Below are positions 50,245 to 58,486 of a DNA stretch of 64,000 bases, in pieces; the stretch's first letter is position 1, and the number at the start of each line of letters is the position of its first letter. The notes under the pieces were generated by a model, which was not told where the DNA came from, did no database searches, and saw only the letters and a program-made list of their open reading frames with translations. The DNA comes from Halomonas sp. GT (GTDB lineage Bacteria; Pseudomonadota; Gammaproteobacteria; Pseudomonadales; Halomonadaceae). Location of the stretch: contig NZ_CP020562.1 in NCBI RefSeq assembly GCF_002082565.1, forward strand, positions 3,782,001 to 3,846,000. Direction: 5' to 3'. Made by a program: the position numbers and the translations under genes.

Positions 50245-51807
50245 TCAAGTGCCGTCTTGAGCACCAATACCGTAACGTTTGAGTTTATTGGCGATGGTTG
50301 TGTGGGAAACACCCAACCGCTTTCCTAGCTGGCGGCTGGAGGGGTACTGCTGATACAGCGTACTCAAGATATTTCTTTCTACCTCGCCTAGCATGTCGCT
50401 CAAGCTTCCCTCTAAAGGAATACCCGCCAGCTCAGAAGACTCCTCGCTGTGAGGAAGGCGCAAATGCACCGGTTGAATGGCTTTCTCTTCACATAGCGAC
50501 ACCGCCTGGAACAACACATTTTCCAGCTGACGCACATTGCCCGGCCAGTCGTAGCGGGTGATCTTTTCCAACGCAGCAGGCGAAAGTTCAGGCAAAGGGC
50601 AACCTATCTGACGCGCTGCACGATCAAGCACATAAGCTGCCAACTCTTCGATGCCATCTAAACATTCGCGTAAGGGTGGGACCTGTAGCAACAGCACATT
50701 AAGCCGATGATAGAGATCCAGCCGAAACAACCCTTCACTACACAGCTGCGGCAGGTTCTGTTGAGTGGCACAGATTACCCGGACATCCAGGAAGGTTTCC
50801 TCGTCACTACCCACACGCCGGAAGCCGCCATCTTGAAGAAAACGCAACAGTTTCGTCTGCAACCGCGGGCTCATTTCACCCACTTCATCGAGAAAGACGG
50901 TGCCACCTTCGTTAAGCTCCAGAAGGCCAAGCTTGCCTTCTGGCCGAGCGCCCTCGAAGGCACCGGGTGCGTAACCGAAAAGCTCTGTCTCGGCCATTGA
51001 TTCAGGCAGCCCGGCACAGTTAAGTACCACGAACGGCGCTTGCCCGCGGGGGCTTGCCAAATGACAGGCTCTGGCCACCAACTCTTTTCCAGTCCCCGTT
51101 TCCCCTGCAATCAGCAGCGGGGCATCCAGTGGTGCCATGCGCCGCGCCTCATTGATCACAGCTTCCAATCGCGAACTCGATTGAAAGATGGCCTCAAAGC
51201 CACGCAGTTCCTGGCGCTGCACTTGATAAATACGTGCACCAATACGGTCGGCACGGTGCAACGTCACCACCGCCCCGGCTAAAGAGTCTACCTTGGTATC
51301 TTCAGTGTGCAGTGGCGCGATATCGGCAAGATAAGTGTCGCCTTTCAGTTTGATTCGCAGCCCATTGATACGTGAGTTGTTGCGGCGAATCACATCGGGA
51401 AGGTCGACTTCGTCAAGGTAACGATCTAGCGAGAGCCCTGGCACTTCTTGAACGCGCACCCCCAGTACCTGAACGGCGATACGGTTGGCCGCTACAATCC
51501 GCCCCTGCATATCTATCGACATGACAGGGTCGGAAAGCGAGGACAACAACGCATCTAACTCCAAATGACGACGCTCGCTAGGCATCAAGCTCGCGCGTTT
51601 GACGCCAAAGACGCCTGGGATAGCTTCTAGTACCGGCTTAAGCGTACTCAACTGGGCATTAAGCAACTTTGGGACATGCAAATAGATGGTATTGCCCTGC
51701 TCGCCCCCGACTTCGCCCCGCGCGACATTTATGCGGTAGTCAGCAAACTGGGCCACTATATCGCGAAGAATGCCGATACGATTCTGGCAGTAAAATTTAA
51801 GACGCAT
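50245..51807 (-). CDS. tyrR: TyrR/PhhR-type transcriptional regulator of aromatic amino acid metabolism
   Basis: A 520-residue regulator. An ACT domain (about 1-70) and a PAS domain (about 78-140) precede an AAA+ domain (about 205-430) with GETGTGKE and FLDEVGEM. A FIS-like helix-turn-helix (SRQLGKRLGVSHTTIANKLKRYGI) is at the end. The sigma54 contact motif GAFTGA is replaced by GAFEGA, as in TyrR/PhhR, which act mostly at sigma70 promoters. In Pseudomonas, PhhR activates phenylalanine/tyrosine catabolism. A GAGGG site precedes the ATG. It stands near the NSS transporter, an Lrp gene and hppD; boxes upstream of the transporter support its target. Confidence 0.92.
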   Translation of the reverse strand: MRLKFYCQNRIGILRDIVAQFADYRINVARGEVGGEQGNTIYLHVPKLLNAQLSTLKPVLEAIPGVFGVKRASLMPSERRHLELDALLSSLSDPVMSIDMQGRIVAANRIAVQVLGVRVQEVPGLSLDRYLDEVDLPDVIRRNNSRINGLRIKLKGDTYLADIAPLHTEDTKVDSLAGAVVTLHRADRIGARIYQVQRQELRGFEAIFQSSSRLEAVINEARRMAPLDAPLLIAGETGTGKELVARACHLASPRGQAPFVVLNCAGLPESMAETELFGYAPGAFEGARPEGKLGLLELNEGGTVFLDEVGEMSPRLQTKLLRFLQDGGFRRVGSDEETFLDVRVICATQQNLPQLCSEGLFRLDLYHRLNVLLLQVPPLRECLDGIEELAAYVLDRAARQIGCPLPELSPAALEKITRYDWPGNVRQLENVLFQAVSLCEEKAIQPVHLRLPHSEESSELAGIPLEGSLSDMLGEVERNILSTLYQQYPSSRQLGKRLGVSHTTIANKLKRYGIGAQDGT

Positions 51808-51823
51808 AGATCCCTCACGGCAT

Positions 51824-51865
51824 AAAAAAGCAGCTACCTAAGGAGCCTCTGGTAGGCGTTACCTG
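51824..51865 (-). terminator. Terminator between the Lrp gene and tyrR (minus strand)
   Basis: On the minus strand, CTACC and GGTAG arms (51851-51855 with 51834-51838) plus an inner AGG/CCT pairing are flanked by GCAG/CTGC, and end in a T-run (six A at 51824-51829 on the plus strand). It would stop transcription from the Lrp gene before tyrR. Confidence 0.5.
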
Positions 51866-51890
51866 CAAAATCGGCGATTTCAGACTCAGC

Positions 51891-52367
51891 CTAGCCACCA
51901 CCCACCGGCAGCCCCTGCTCTTCTTTCATACTACGCAGTATGATTTCAGAGCGAACCTGGGTGACATTAGGATGAGGTAATAAATGATGGTGAATAAAGT
52001 CTGAAAACTCGGTGAGATCCTTGGCGATAACGTGCAACACATAATCTGCATCCCCCGATACAGAATAGGCCTCACGCACCATGGCGTGCTTCGTCAGTAA
52101 CGTCACAAAATCATCATCCATGCTTTCACCATGCGCTTTGAGATTAACGCGAGTGATCGCACGCAAGCCAAACCCTAGACTGGAGGCATCCAGCCTCGCC
52201 GAATACCCCTTAATCACCCCTTCGGCTTCTAACCGCGCTTTGCGCCGGGAGCATTGAGAGGGAGACAGACTAACGCGCTCTCCCAGCTCTGAGTTAGTGA
52301 GGGCCGAGTTCTTTTGTAACACTGATAAAATTGCAAGATCATATCGATCCAAAGAAATCCCGTGCAT
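51891..52367 (-). CDS. Lrp/AsnC-family regulator adjacent to hppD
   Basis: A 158-residue Lrp/AsnC regulator. The helix-turn-helix covers DRYDLAILSVLQKNSALTNSELGERVSLSPSQCSRRKARLEAEGVI; the RAM domain has YSVSGDADYVLHVIAKDLTEFSDFIHHHLL. GGAG lies six bases before the ATG. It is divergent from hppD with 151 bases between, holding several symmetric elements, so control of hppD by an amino acid signal (tyrosine or phenylalanine) is a reasonable inference. It differs clearly from the Lrp protein at 44254. Confidence 0.9.
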   Translation of the reverse strand: MHGISLDRYDLAILSVLQKNSALTNSELGERVSLSPSQCSRRKARLEAEGVIKGYSARLDASSLGFGLRAITRVNLKAHGESMDDDFVTLLTKHAMVREAYSVSGDADYVLHVIAKDLTEFSDFIHHHLLPHPNVTQVRSEIILRSMKEEQGLPVGGG

Positions 52368-52381
52368 ATAACACTCCAGTT

Positions 52382-52508
52382 GCGCACAAGCTGTGCGCTA
52401 TTTGGCGTTATCTTAGGTTAGTTTGCAACCTAATTGCACCGCCTCTTCCCTATACTGAGTTTGTTCACTTACAAGACAATACTTGTCCACTTATAAGACA
52501 ATAATAGG
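52382..52508. promoter_or_regulatory. Operator-rich Lrp-hppD intergenic region
   Basis: Three symmetric elements lie in about 125 bases. GCGCACA/TGTGCGC arms are at 52382-52398. TTAGGTT and AACCTAA are at 52413-52419 and 52427-52433. A 22-base direct repeat starts with CACTTACAAGACAATA at 52466 and CACTTATAAGACAATA at 52488, and the first copy contains GACAATACTTGTC. These are probable binding sites for the divergent Lrp protein or another regulator. Confidence 0.5.
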
Positions 52509-52518
52509 AGAGACAGCG

Positions 52519-53625
52519 ATGGGCCCTTTTCCTCATGACGCGCCAAAAGTAACCATAAGCGATGCAAACCCAGCGGGCACCGATGGTTTTGAATTTGTTG
52601 AATTTGCCCATCCTGAGCCGGAAAAATTAGACAGCCTGTTTAGGCAAATGGGCTTCGTCCCCGTTGCAAAGCATCGTGACAAATCAATCACCGTTTATCG
52701 CCAGGGTGACATCAACTACCTGCTTAACAGCGAGCCTAACTCCCATGCGTCAGCGTTTATTGAAGCGCACGGCCCCTGTGCACCGGCAATGGCTTGGCGT
52801 GTTGTTGATGCTCAGCATGCCCTAAAACGTGCCGTTGCTTTAGGGGCTGAAGAGTTCACTGGCAATAAGTCCATCGATGCACCTGCCGTTATTGGCATTG
52901 GCGGTTCGCTGCTTTACTTTATTGATACGTATGGCGAAAAAGGCAGTTGCTACTCAAGCGAGTTTGAGTGGTTAGATGAGGAAGATCCTAAGCCTAAAGG
53001 GTTTGGTTTTTACTATCTTGATCACCTCACTCATAACGTTATTCGCGGCAATATGGACACGTGGTATAAGTTTTATCACGACACCTTTAACTTTCGTGAA
53101 ATACGCTACTTCGATATCACCGGTAAAGTCACCGGTCTTACCAGCCGCGCATTAACCTCTCCCGATGGTAAAATTCGCATCCCGATTAACGAAAGTGCCG
53201 ACGATCACAGTCAAATTGAAGAGTACTTGCGCGAGTATAACGGCGAAGGTATTCAGCATATCGCCATTGCAACGAACGATATTTATACCGGCACTGACTT
53301 AATCGCGGACGCGGGGCTTGAATTCATGCCTGGCCCGCCGAGCATCTATTATGAAAAATCACTTGAGCGCGTAAAAGATCACCAGGAGCCTCTCGATAAA
53401 CTTCGTAACCGCGGCATTTTGATTGATGGCGAAGGTGTCGTGGGCGGTGGCGAAACCAGAATTTTGCTACAGATTTTCTCAAAAACAGTGATTGGCCCGA
53501 TCTTCTTCGAGTTTATCCAGCGTAAAGGCGATGATGGGTTTGGAGAGGGCAATTTTAAAGCACTTTTCGAATCCATCGAAGAGGACCAAATTAACCGAGG
53601 CGTGTTGCAAAGTACTGCAGAATAG
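52519..53625 (+). CDS. hppD: 4-Hydroxyphenylpyruvate dioxygenase
   Basis: A 368-residue non-heme iron dioxygenase making homogentisate from 4-hydroxyphenylpyruvate. Iron ligands H169 (in YYLDHLTHNVIRG), H247 (EGIQHIAIAT) and E331 (IFFEFIQRKG) are all present. The two-domain vicinal-oxygen-chelate plan is intact, with the active-site lid RKGDDGFGEGNFKALFESIE at the C-terminus. AGGAGAG lies before the ATG at 52519. It is divergent from an Lrp gene and followed by a Rieske gene. Its product feeds hmgA-fahA-maiA located about 15 kb away. The gene looks more AT-rich than the paa genes. Confidence 0.96.
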   Translation: MGPFPHDAPKVTISDANPAGTDGFEFVEFAHPEPEKLDSLFRQMGFVPVAKHRDKSITVYRQGDINYLLNSEPNSHASAFIEAHGPCAPAMAWRVVDAQHALKRAVALGAEEFTGNKSIDAPAVIGIGGSLLYFIDTYGEKGSCYSSEFEWLDEEDPKPKGFGFYYLDHLTHNVIRGNMDTWYKFYHDTFNFREIRYFDITGKVTGLTSRALTSPDGKIRIPINESADDHSQIEEYLREYNGEGIQHIAIATNDIYTGTDLIADAGLEFMPGPPSIYYEKSLERVKDHQEPLDKLRNRGILIDGEGVVGGGETRILLQIFSKTVIGPIFFEFIQRKGDDGFGEGNFKALFESIEEDQINRGVLQSTAE

Positions 53626-53671
53626 CAAAAACGCTAAATAACAAAATTAGCGCTGACGAAAAGGAAACACT

Positions 53672-54037
53672 GTGCAAGACGCTTGGCGTAATTATGCAAA
53701 TGCCCCCCAAGAGGGGGCTATTGTTTGCCCTTCTCATCTTATAGAAGAAGGCAATGCACACTGCATAGAAGTTATTAGTAACGATGAATCTTTCCCCGTC
53801 ATTTTAACGCGCATAAATGGTGTCATTTATTGCTACGTTAATGCCTGCCCCCACCAGTATTTACCATTAAACTACCGGTCAGACAGTATCATTTCGTCAG
53901 ATAGAAGCCGTTTGCTATGCAGTGCCCATGGCGCAGCGTTTGATATTAAAACAGGCAACTGTTTAACGGGGGCTTTTGATATACTTGATGCAATACCGGT
54001 ATTTGAAGATCTAGAAAGTAATGTATGCATTGGTTAA
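53672..54037 (+). CDS. Rieske [2Fe-2S] protein downstream of hppD
   Basis: A 121-residue protein with a Rieske cluster site: C59-P-H61 (NACPHQYLPL) and C83-S-A-H86 (LLCSAHGAAFD). It lacks a catalytic oxygenase domain, and no reductase gene adjoins it. It is therefore a free-standing ferredoxin-like or regulatory Rieske protein. The GTG start has AAGGAA five bases upstream, giving a full-length domain. It follows hppD by 46 bases on the same strand and is probably co-transcribed. A role as an electron carrier or in tyrosine catabolism is unproven, and I know no established function for this pairing. Confidence 0.82.
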   Translation: MQDAWRNYANAPQEGAIVCPSHLIEEGNAHCIEVISNDESFPVILTRINGVIYCYVNACPHQYLPLNYRSDSIISSDRSRLLCSAHGAAFDIKTGNCLTGAFDILDAIPVFEDLESNVCIG

Positions 54038-54119
54038 GCTGATATTAAATTAAACTCTTTTAAGAAACTTCTCCTCTTTCTAGCAATTATCAATTAACAC
54101 CTACTCGCGATGACCAAGT

Positions 54120-54137
54120 AGGCGTCTTCTGACGCCT
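54120..54137 (+). terminator. Hairpin after the Rieske gene
   Basis: AGGCGTC and GACGCCT pair perfectly around TTCT. It may end the hppD-Rieske transcript; there is no strong T-run, so confidence is limited. Confidence 0.45.
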
Positions 54138-54261
54138 ATAAATCGCGATACTCATTTGCCCTCCTTTTCCTCGTTAGACGCTGATGCCCGCCACCTTACA
54201 AAAAAATTGCCCCTGTCGGTTCAGAAAGCGACGGCTGATACGTCGTGTGTTATGAACAAAA

Positions 54262-54280
54262 TGTAATGATTATCATTTCA
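54262..54280. promoter_or_regulatory. Fur box upstream of the siderophore operon
   Basis: The 19-mer contains AATGATTATCATT (54265-54277), matching the Fur core AATGATAATCATT at 12 of 13 positions. It lies 107 bases before the first siderophore gene. Iron-dependent repression is the expected control of such operons. Confidence 0.7.
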
Positions 54281-54387
54281 TGAAATTTACTGGCGTTACT
54301 AACACTCGGCGCCACAGCAAGAGACGCAATCAATAGCTACCGGCGAACCTGCTGCTTTGCAGCGCAACGGATAAACGAGATGACACC

Positions 54388-55965
54388 ATGACGACAAAGG
54401 TTCTAGACGAGAGCAAGTCCCTCAGCAGCGCATTCGCCCCGCTGGCAACAAACCAACTGTTCAATGCCGACCATTCAGAAGCCTATTGGCAGCAGGCCAC
54501 TCGTTGCATCGACTTAGTAAGGCGCAAGGTCGCCCAAGTAGACCGCCCCTTCACTGGCGCTCGCCCAGAAGAGCTGCGCGGATTGTTCCAGGCCATCGAT
54601 CTTGACGCTCCGCTTGGCAGCCTAGAGCCTGCGCTGCAAGAGTTGTCACGGCTCTATTTGGATGACGCCGTTTACTTCCACCATCCTCGCTACGTGGCAC
54701 ACCTCAACTGCCCCGTTGTGCTACCAGGCATCCTCGCCGAGGCGATTCTCTCACCGATCAACTCGTCCCTGGACACCTGGGATCAGAGCGCCGGAGGCAC
54801 CTTCGTCGAACAGTCGCTCATCGACTGGACCGCTGCCCGCATTGGCTTAGGCCAGGACGCCGACGGCGTCTTCACCAGTGGTGGTACCCAATCGAACCTG
54901 ATGGCGTTGATGATCGCCCGAGACCATTACGGCGCATCTCTTGAGGGGCACGGCGGCAATAAACATGAGGGCCTGTCGGCAGACTTTCGGCGACTGCGCA
55001 TTCTCGGCTCGGAGGTCAGTCACTTTAGCTTGCAGAAGTCGGCGGCAATTCTTGGGCTTGGCTATCAGGCGGTGATGCCGGTGGCTTGCGACGACCACTA
55101 CCGTATGAGCCCCGAGTCCCTCAAGACGCGCCTAGAAGAGTGCGTGGCGATGAACCTGATTCCCATCGCTGTGGTCGCCACTGCTGGCACCACCGACTTC
55201 GGCAGCATCGACCCCCTTGAGGAGATCGCCGCACTTTGCCGGGAGCATGGTATCTGGCTGCACGTGGATGCCGCTTACGGCGGTGGGCTGCTGTGCTCGC
55301 GACGCTACCGTCACCGTTTAGCGGGCATCGAGCACGCCGACTCGGTCACTATCGACTATCACAAAACCTTCTTTCAACCAGTGAGCTGCAGCGCGTTCCT
55401 GGTAAGGCGTCGCAGCGACCTGCGCTATCTGACCTATCACGCCGACTACCTTAACCCGCAATGCCAAGCCGAGGCGGGCACCCCTGACCAGGTCAACAAG
55501 AGCCTGCAGACGACCAAGCGCTTTGACGCCCTCAAGCCATGGCTGACCCTGCGCATCATGGGCGCCGATGCGCTCGGCGAGATGTTCGAGCGGGTCATCG
55601 ACTTGGCTAGCGAGGCTTACAACGAGCTGGTCCGCCACCCAGACTTCGAGGTGCTGCTCGATCCTCCCATGAGCACCGTGGTGTTCCGCTACCGCCCGGC
55701 GAGCCTGCAAGAAGCAGAACGACATGAACCAGAACGACACGAAACAGAGCTAGACGAGCTCAACACCCACGTGCGCTCGACACTGTCCCGCAACGGCGAA
55801 GCGGTAATTGCCGCCACTCGCGTCGGAGGGCGGCTTTACCTCAAGTTCACCCTACTCAACCCGGATACCAGCCTGAAAGATCTGGTGGCCATCATCGAGC
55901 GTATCTCTCACCACGGCCAAGCATGGTGCGATGCCCAGACGCCAACCCGCGCAGTAGCTTCCTGA
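54388..55965 (+). CDS. dfoJ: PLP-dependent diamine-forming decarboxylase of a hydroxamate siderophore operon (DfoJ/DesA-like)
   Basis: A 525-residue group II pyridoxal-phosphate decarboxylase. The family core is clear: GVFTSGGTQSNLMALMIAR, HVDAAYGGGLLCS and the lysine motif TIDYHKTFFQPVSCSAF. Relatives are DesA/DfoJ lysine decarboxylase and RhbB, the diaminobutyrate decarboxylase, so the diamine could be cadaverine or 1,3-diaminopropane. Its place before an N-hydroxylase, an MFS exporter and a fused acyltransferase/NIS synthetase, as in the Erwinia/Pantoea desferrioxamine locus, supports the siderophore role. A GAG site precedes the ATG. A 15-bp repeat (ERHEP/ERHET) at 55717-55746 lies near the C-terminus. 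Confidence 0.85.
   Translation: MTTKVLDESKSLSSAFAPLATNQLFNADHSEAYWQQATRCIDLVRRKVAQVDRPFTGARPEELRGLFQAIDLDAPLGSLEPALQELSRLYLDDAVYFHHPRYVAHLNCPVVLPGILAEAILSPINSSLDTWDQSAGGTFVEQSLIDWTAARIGLGQDADGVFTSGGTQSNLMALMIARDHYGASLEGHGGNKHEGLSADFRRLRILGSEVSHFSLQKSAAILGLGYQAVMPVACDDHYRMSPESLKTRLEECVAMNLIPIAVVATAGTTDFGSIDPLEEIAALCREHGIWLHVDAAYGGGLLCSRRYRHRLAGIEHADSVTIDYHKTFFQPVSCSAFLVRRRSDLRYLTYHADYLNPQCQAEAGTPDQVNKSLQTTKRFDALKPWLTLRIMGADALGEMFERVIDLASEAYNELVRHPDFEVLLDPPMSTVVFRYRPASLQEAERHEPERHETELDELNTHVRSTLSRNGEAVIAATRVGGRLYLKFTLLNPDTSLKDLVAIIERISHHGQAWCDAQTPTRAVAS
55717..55746 (+). repeat. Two-copy 15-bp tandem repeat in dfoJ
   Basis: GAACGACATGAACCA (55717-55731) and GAACGACACGAAACA (55732-55746) encode ERHEP and ERHET. 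The duplicated segment is in a surface-like, charged stretch. Confidence 0.75.
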
Positions 55966-55983
55966 TTCCAGCGAGATATGACC

Positions 55984-57312
55984 ATGACACAGACTGTCCA
56001 CGACTTTATCGCCATTGGCCTTGGCCCCTTCAATCTTGGCCTAGCCTGCCTCACCGACCCAATTGATGAACTTGATGGCCTCTTCCTAGAACGCCAAGAC
56101 GGCTTCGACTGGCATCCCGGCATGCTGCTTGAAGATGCCACTCTGCAGACGCCTTTCATGTCAGATTTGGTCACCATGGCCGACCCCACCAGTCGCTTCA
56201 GCGTCCTCAACTACCTTAAACAACAGGGTAAGCTCTACAACTTCTACATCCGCGAGAACGTCTTCCTGCTGCGTAAGGAGTACAACCATTACTGCCAGTG
56301 GGCAGCCGCCCAACTAGACAGCATCCGCTTCGGCACCGAGGTGACTCGCATCGATTATGACGAGCTCACGGGAATTTACCGGGTGAGCTGCTGCGATACC
56401 CGTAGCGGCAAAGCCCACATCCACCTGGCACGGCGTCTGGTACTTGGCACTGGGACTAGCCCTTATCTGCCAGAGGGCTGCCGAGAGGTGGACCCACGCC
56501 CGCTGCACTCCAGCGAGTATTTAAAGCATAAGGCCGAGTTGCAGCGCCAGGAGGCTATCACCCTGATTGGCAGCGGCCAGAGTGCCGCCGAGATCTACCA
56601 TGATTTGCTCGCTGACATTGACCGCTTCGACTATCGCCTCGACTGGATCACTCGCTCGCCCCGCTTCTTCCCACTGGAGTATGGAAAACTGACCCTTGAG
56701 ATGACATCACCGGACTACATCGATTACTTCCATTCCCTGCCCGAAGCCACCCGCAACGGGTTAATGCAGCGCCAAAAGAGCCTCTACAAGGGCATCAACC
56801 TGGAGCTGATTGATGCAATTTACGACCTGCGCTATGCCAAGGCGCTAGGCGGCGAGGTTCACTCTGACCTGCTCACCAACACCAACCTAGAAACCTGCCG
56901 CTATGATGCCGAGCGCGGCGAATACGACCTGACCCTGTGGCACACCGAGCAGCAGCGCCACTACCGTCACCGCACCCCAGCGCTGATCATGGCCACCGGC
57001 TACCGCTACCATATGCCGGACTTCTTAACGCCCATCACCTCGCGCATTGCCTTCGACACCGCCGGACGCTACGCCGTAGGCCGTTTTTATGACATCGACG
57101 GCGGGCGCGGCGAACTTTTCGTGCAGAACGCCGAACTGCACACCCACAGCCTGGTGGCTCCGGATTTGGGCATGGGGCCCTATCGCAATGCCTGCATCAT
57201 CCGTGCCTTGACCGGTAGAGAGGTCTACCCCATCGAGAAGCGCATCGCCTACCAGCACTTCGGCGCTCCGAGCGAGGCTGTCTTTGAACCGATGGACGCG
57301 GAGCCTGCATGA
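55984..57312 (+). CDS. dfoA: Diamine N-hydroxylase of hydroxamate siderophore biosynthesis (DfoA/DesB-like)
   Basis: A 442-residue flavin-dependent N-monooxygenase of the IucD/PvdA group. FAD-binding FIAIGLGPFNLGLACL is at the N-terminus, the NADPH-binding GSGQSAAEIYHDLL is near 195, and the conserved LIMATGYRYHMPDFL is near 335. It adds a hydroxyl to the terminal amine of a diamine, the step before acylation. In Erwinia DfoA the acyltransferase is fused to this enzyme; here it is a stand-alone monooxygenase. GAG lies eight bases before the ATG at 55984; an ATG at 55978 is also possible. The next gene overlaps its stop by four bases. Confidence 0.88.
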   Translation: MTQTVHDFIAIGLGPFNLGLACLTDPIDELDGLFLERQDGFDWHPGMLLEDATLQTPFMSDLVTMADPTSRFSVLNYLKQQGKLYNFYIRENVFLLRKEYNHYCQWAAAQLDSIRFGTEVTRIDYDELTGIYRVSCCDTRSGKAHIHLARRLVLGTGTSPYLPEGCREVDPRPLHSSEYLKHKAELQRQEAITLIGSGQSAAEIYHDLLADIDRFDYRLDWITRSPRFFPLEYGKLTLEMTSPDYIDYFHSLPEATRNGLMQRQKSLYKGINLELIDAIYDLRYAKALGGEVHSDLLTNTNLETCRYDAERGEYDLTLWHTEQQRHYRHRTPALIMATGYRYHMPDFLTPITSRIAFDTAGRYAVGRFYDIDGGRGELFVQNAELHTHSLVAPDLGMGPYRNACIIRALTGREVYPIEKRIAYQHFGAPSEAVFEPMDAEPA

Positions 57313-58484
57313 GACCGACGCCCTGGCTGGTAAGTGTCACTGCCGTGGCGGTGGTCAGCGACTCCATGCTACTGCCCTTCTACCCGCAGTTCTTTGCCGA
57401 TAGATTCGGTGTGACCGACCCCGCCCACGTCGGCGGCTACCTGGCCATGAGCTGCCTGGTGGTGATGCTGGCACTGCCCATCTGGGCATTGCTGGCCCGA
57501 CGGTTCGGCACTCTGCAGCTGCTGGTGGGCACCCAACTCGTCGCTGGCGGTCTGAGCCTGTCCTGCGCGCTGGTCACTTCACTGCCGCTTTTCTGGGGGC
57601 TGTCACTGGCCATGCTGGTGGCCAAAGCCAGCTACCTACTGGTCTACCCGTACCTCATGCACTTTGAACCCCAGGACCGCCACGCCACCCTAATCGGCAT
57701 GCTCTCAGTGGTGGTACATGCTGGCGGCATTCTTGGTGCCATCGTCGGTGGCCTGGTACTGGAGCTCTGGCACCCGGCTCGCGTGTTCCAGCTGATGGCG
57801 GTGAGCGATATTCTCCAGGTGGCGGTTTGCCTGCTGTTGCTCAGCCGCGGACAAGTGCCCCACGCGGCGCCCGCCACCCCAACCTCTCCCAGCGCCAGCG
57901 GCGCTATTTTGCGCCTGGGTGTGGTGATGCTGCTGTTCACCTTCAGCGCCTATCTGGCACGCCCCTTTTTCGCCCAGTACTGGGCGCTAGTCTCAGGCCA
58001 ACCAAGCGCGACGCTAGCTGGCGCTGTCTTCGCTATCCCCGGCGGCGTTGCCGTGGCACTGCTGGCGTTCGACCTGTTGGGCCGACGCCCAAGTGGTGCG
58101 GCCATTGTCCTGCCACTCGCAATTGGCCTAACGGGCCTGCTGCTCCAAGCCAGTGGCGACATTATCGCCATTCTCGCGGGTCGGCTGCTATTCGGCTGGG
58201 CACTGTTCCGCGTCTCTGTGCGCCTAGAAGTGCGCCTATTTCAGCTCAGCACACCAGCACGCTACGCCAGCGACTTCAGCAAAATCCATATCTTCCAGGG
58301 TCTCGGCGTGCTCATCGCCTCCTGGGGCGCTGGTCGCTTGGTCGATACCCAGGGCCTGGCCAGCCCCTTTTTCGTCGCGGCGCTAGGTTTCGCTCTCTGC
58401 GCCCTCGCCTATCGTCTGCTGCTGGCCGGATCACCGGCGAACCACCAAGCGCAGCCAACTGATCCCGTTTCTGCAAGGACCTAA
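57309..58484 (+). CDS. MFS transporter of the siderophore operon, probable siderophore exporter
   Basis: A 391-residue major facilitator protein with about twelve helices, a short cytoplasmic loop (LARRFGTLQLLVG) between helices 2 and 3, and a second half beginning near SGAILRLGVVMLLFTFSAYL. Its start overlaps the end of the N-hydroxylase gene by four bases (ATGA), and the fused acyltransferase/synthetase gene begins two bases after its stop, so it belongs to the same transcript. Export of the finished hydroxamate is likely by analogy with AlcS and DfoS; import cannot be excluded because no outer-membrane receptor is in the window. Confidence 0.85.
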   Translation: MRPTPWLVSVTAVAVVSDSMLLPFYPQFFADRFGVTDPAHVGGYLAMSCLVVMLALPIWALLARRFGTLQLLVGTQLVAGGLSLSCALVTSLPLFWGLSLAMLVAKASYLLVYPYLMHFEPQDRHATLIGMLSVVVHAGGILGAIVGGLVLELWHPARVFQLMAVSDILQVAVCLLLLSRGQVPHAAPATPTSPSASGAILRLGVVMLLFTFSAYLARPFFAQYWALVSGQPSATLAGAVFAIPGGVAVALLAFDLLGRRPSGAAIVLPLAIGLTGLLLQASGDIIAILAGRLLFGWALFRVSVRLEVRLFQLSTPARYASDFSKIHIFQGLGVLIASWGAGRLVDTQGLASPFFVAALGFALCALAYRLLLAGSPANHQAQPTDPVSART

Positions 58485-58486
58485 CC

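Larger units (their letters stand above)
54038..54387. promoter_or_regulatory. Intergenic region before the siderophore operon
   Basis: This 350-base region has no gene. It contains a hairpin at 54120-54137 and a Fur-type box at 54262-54280, both listed separately. Confidence 0.5.

Noticed and set aside
57827..58462. A 211-residue frame overlapping the siderophore exporter gene in another frame
   Set aside because: Arginine/proline-rich composition typical of an out-of-frame reading; the exporter frame is clearly the real one.
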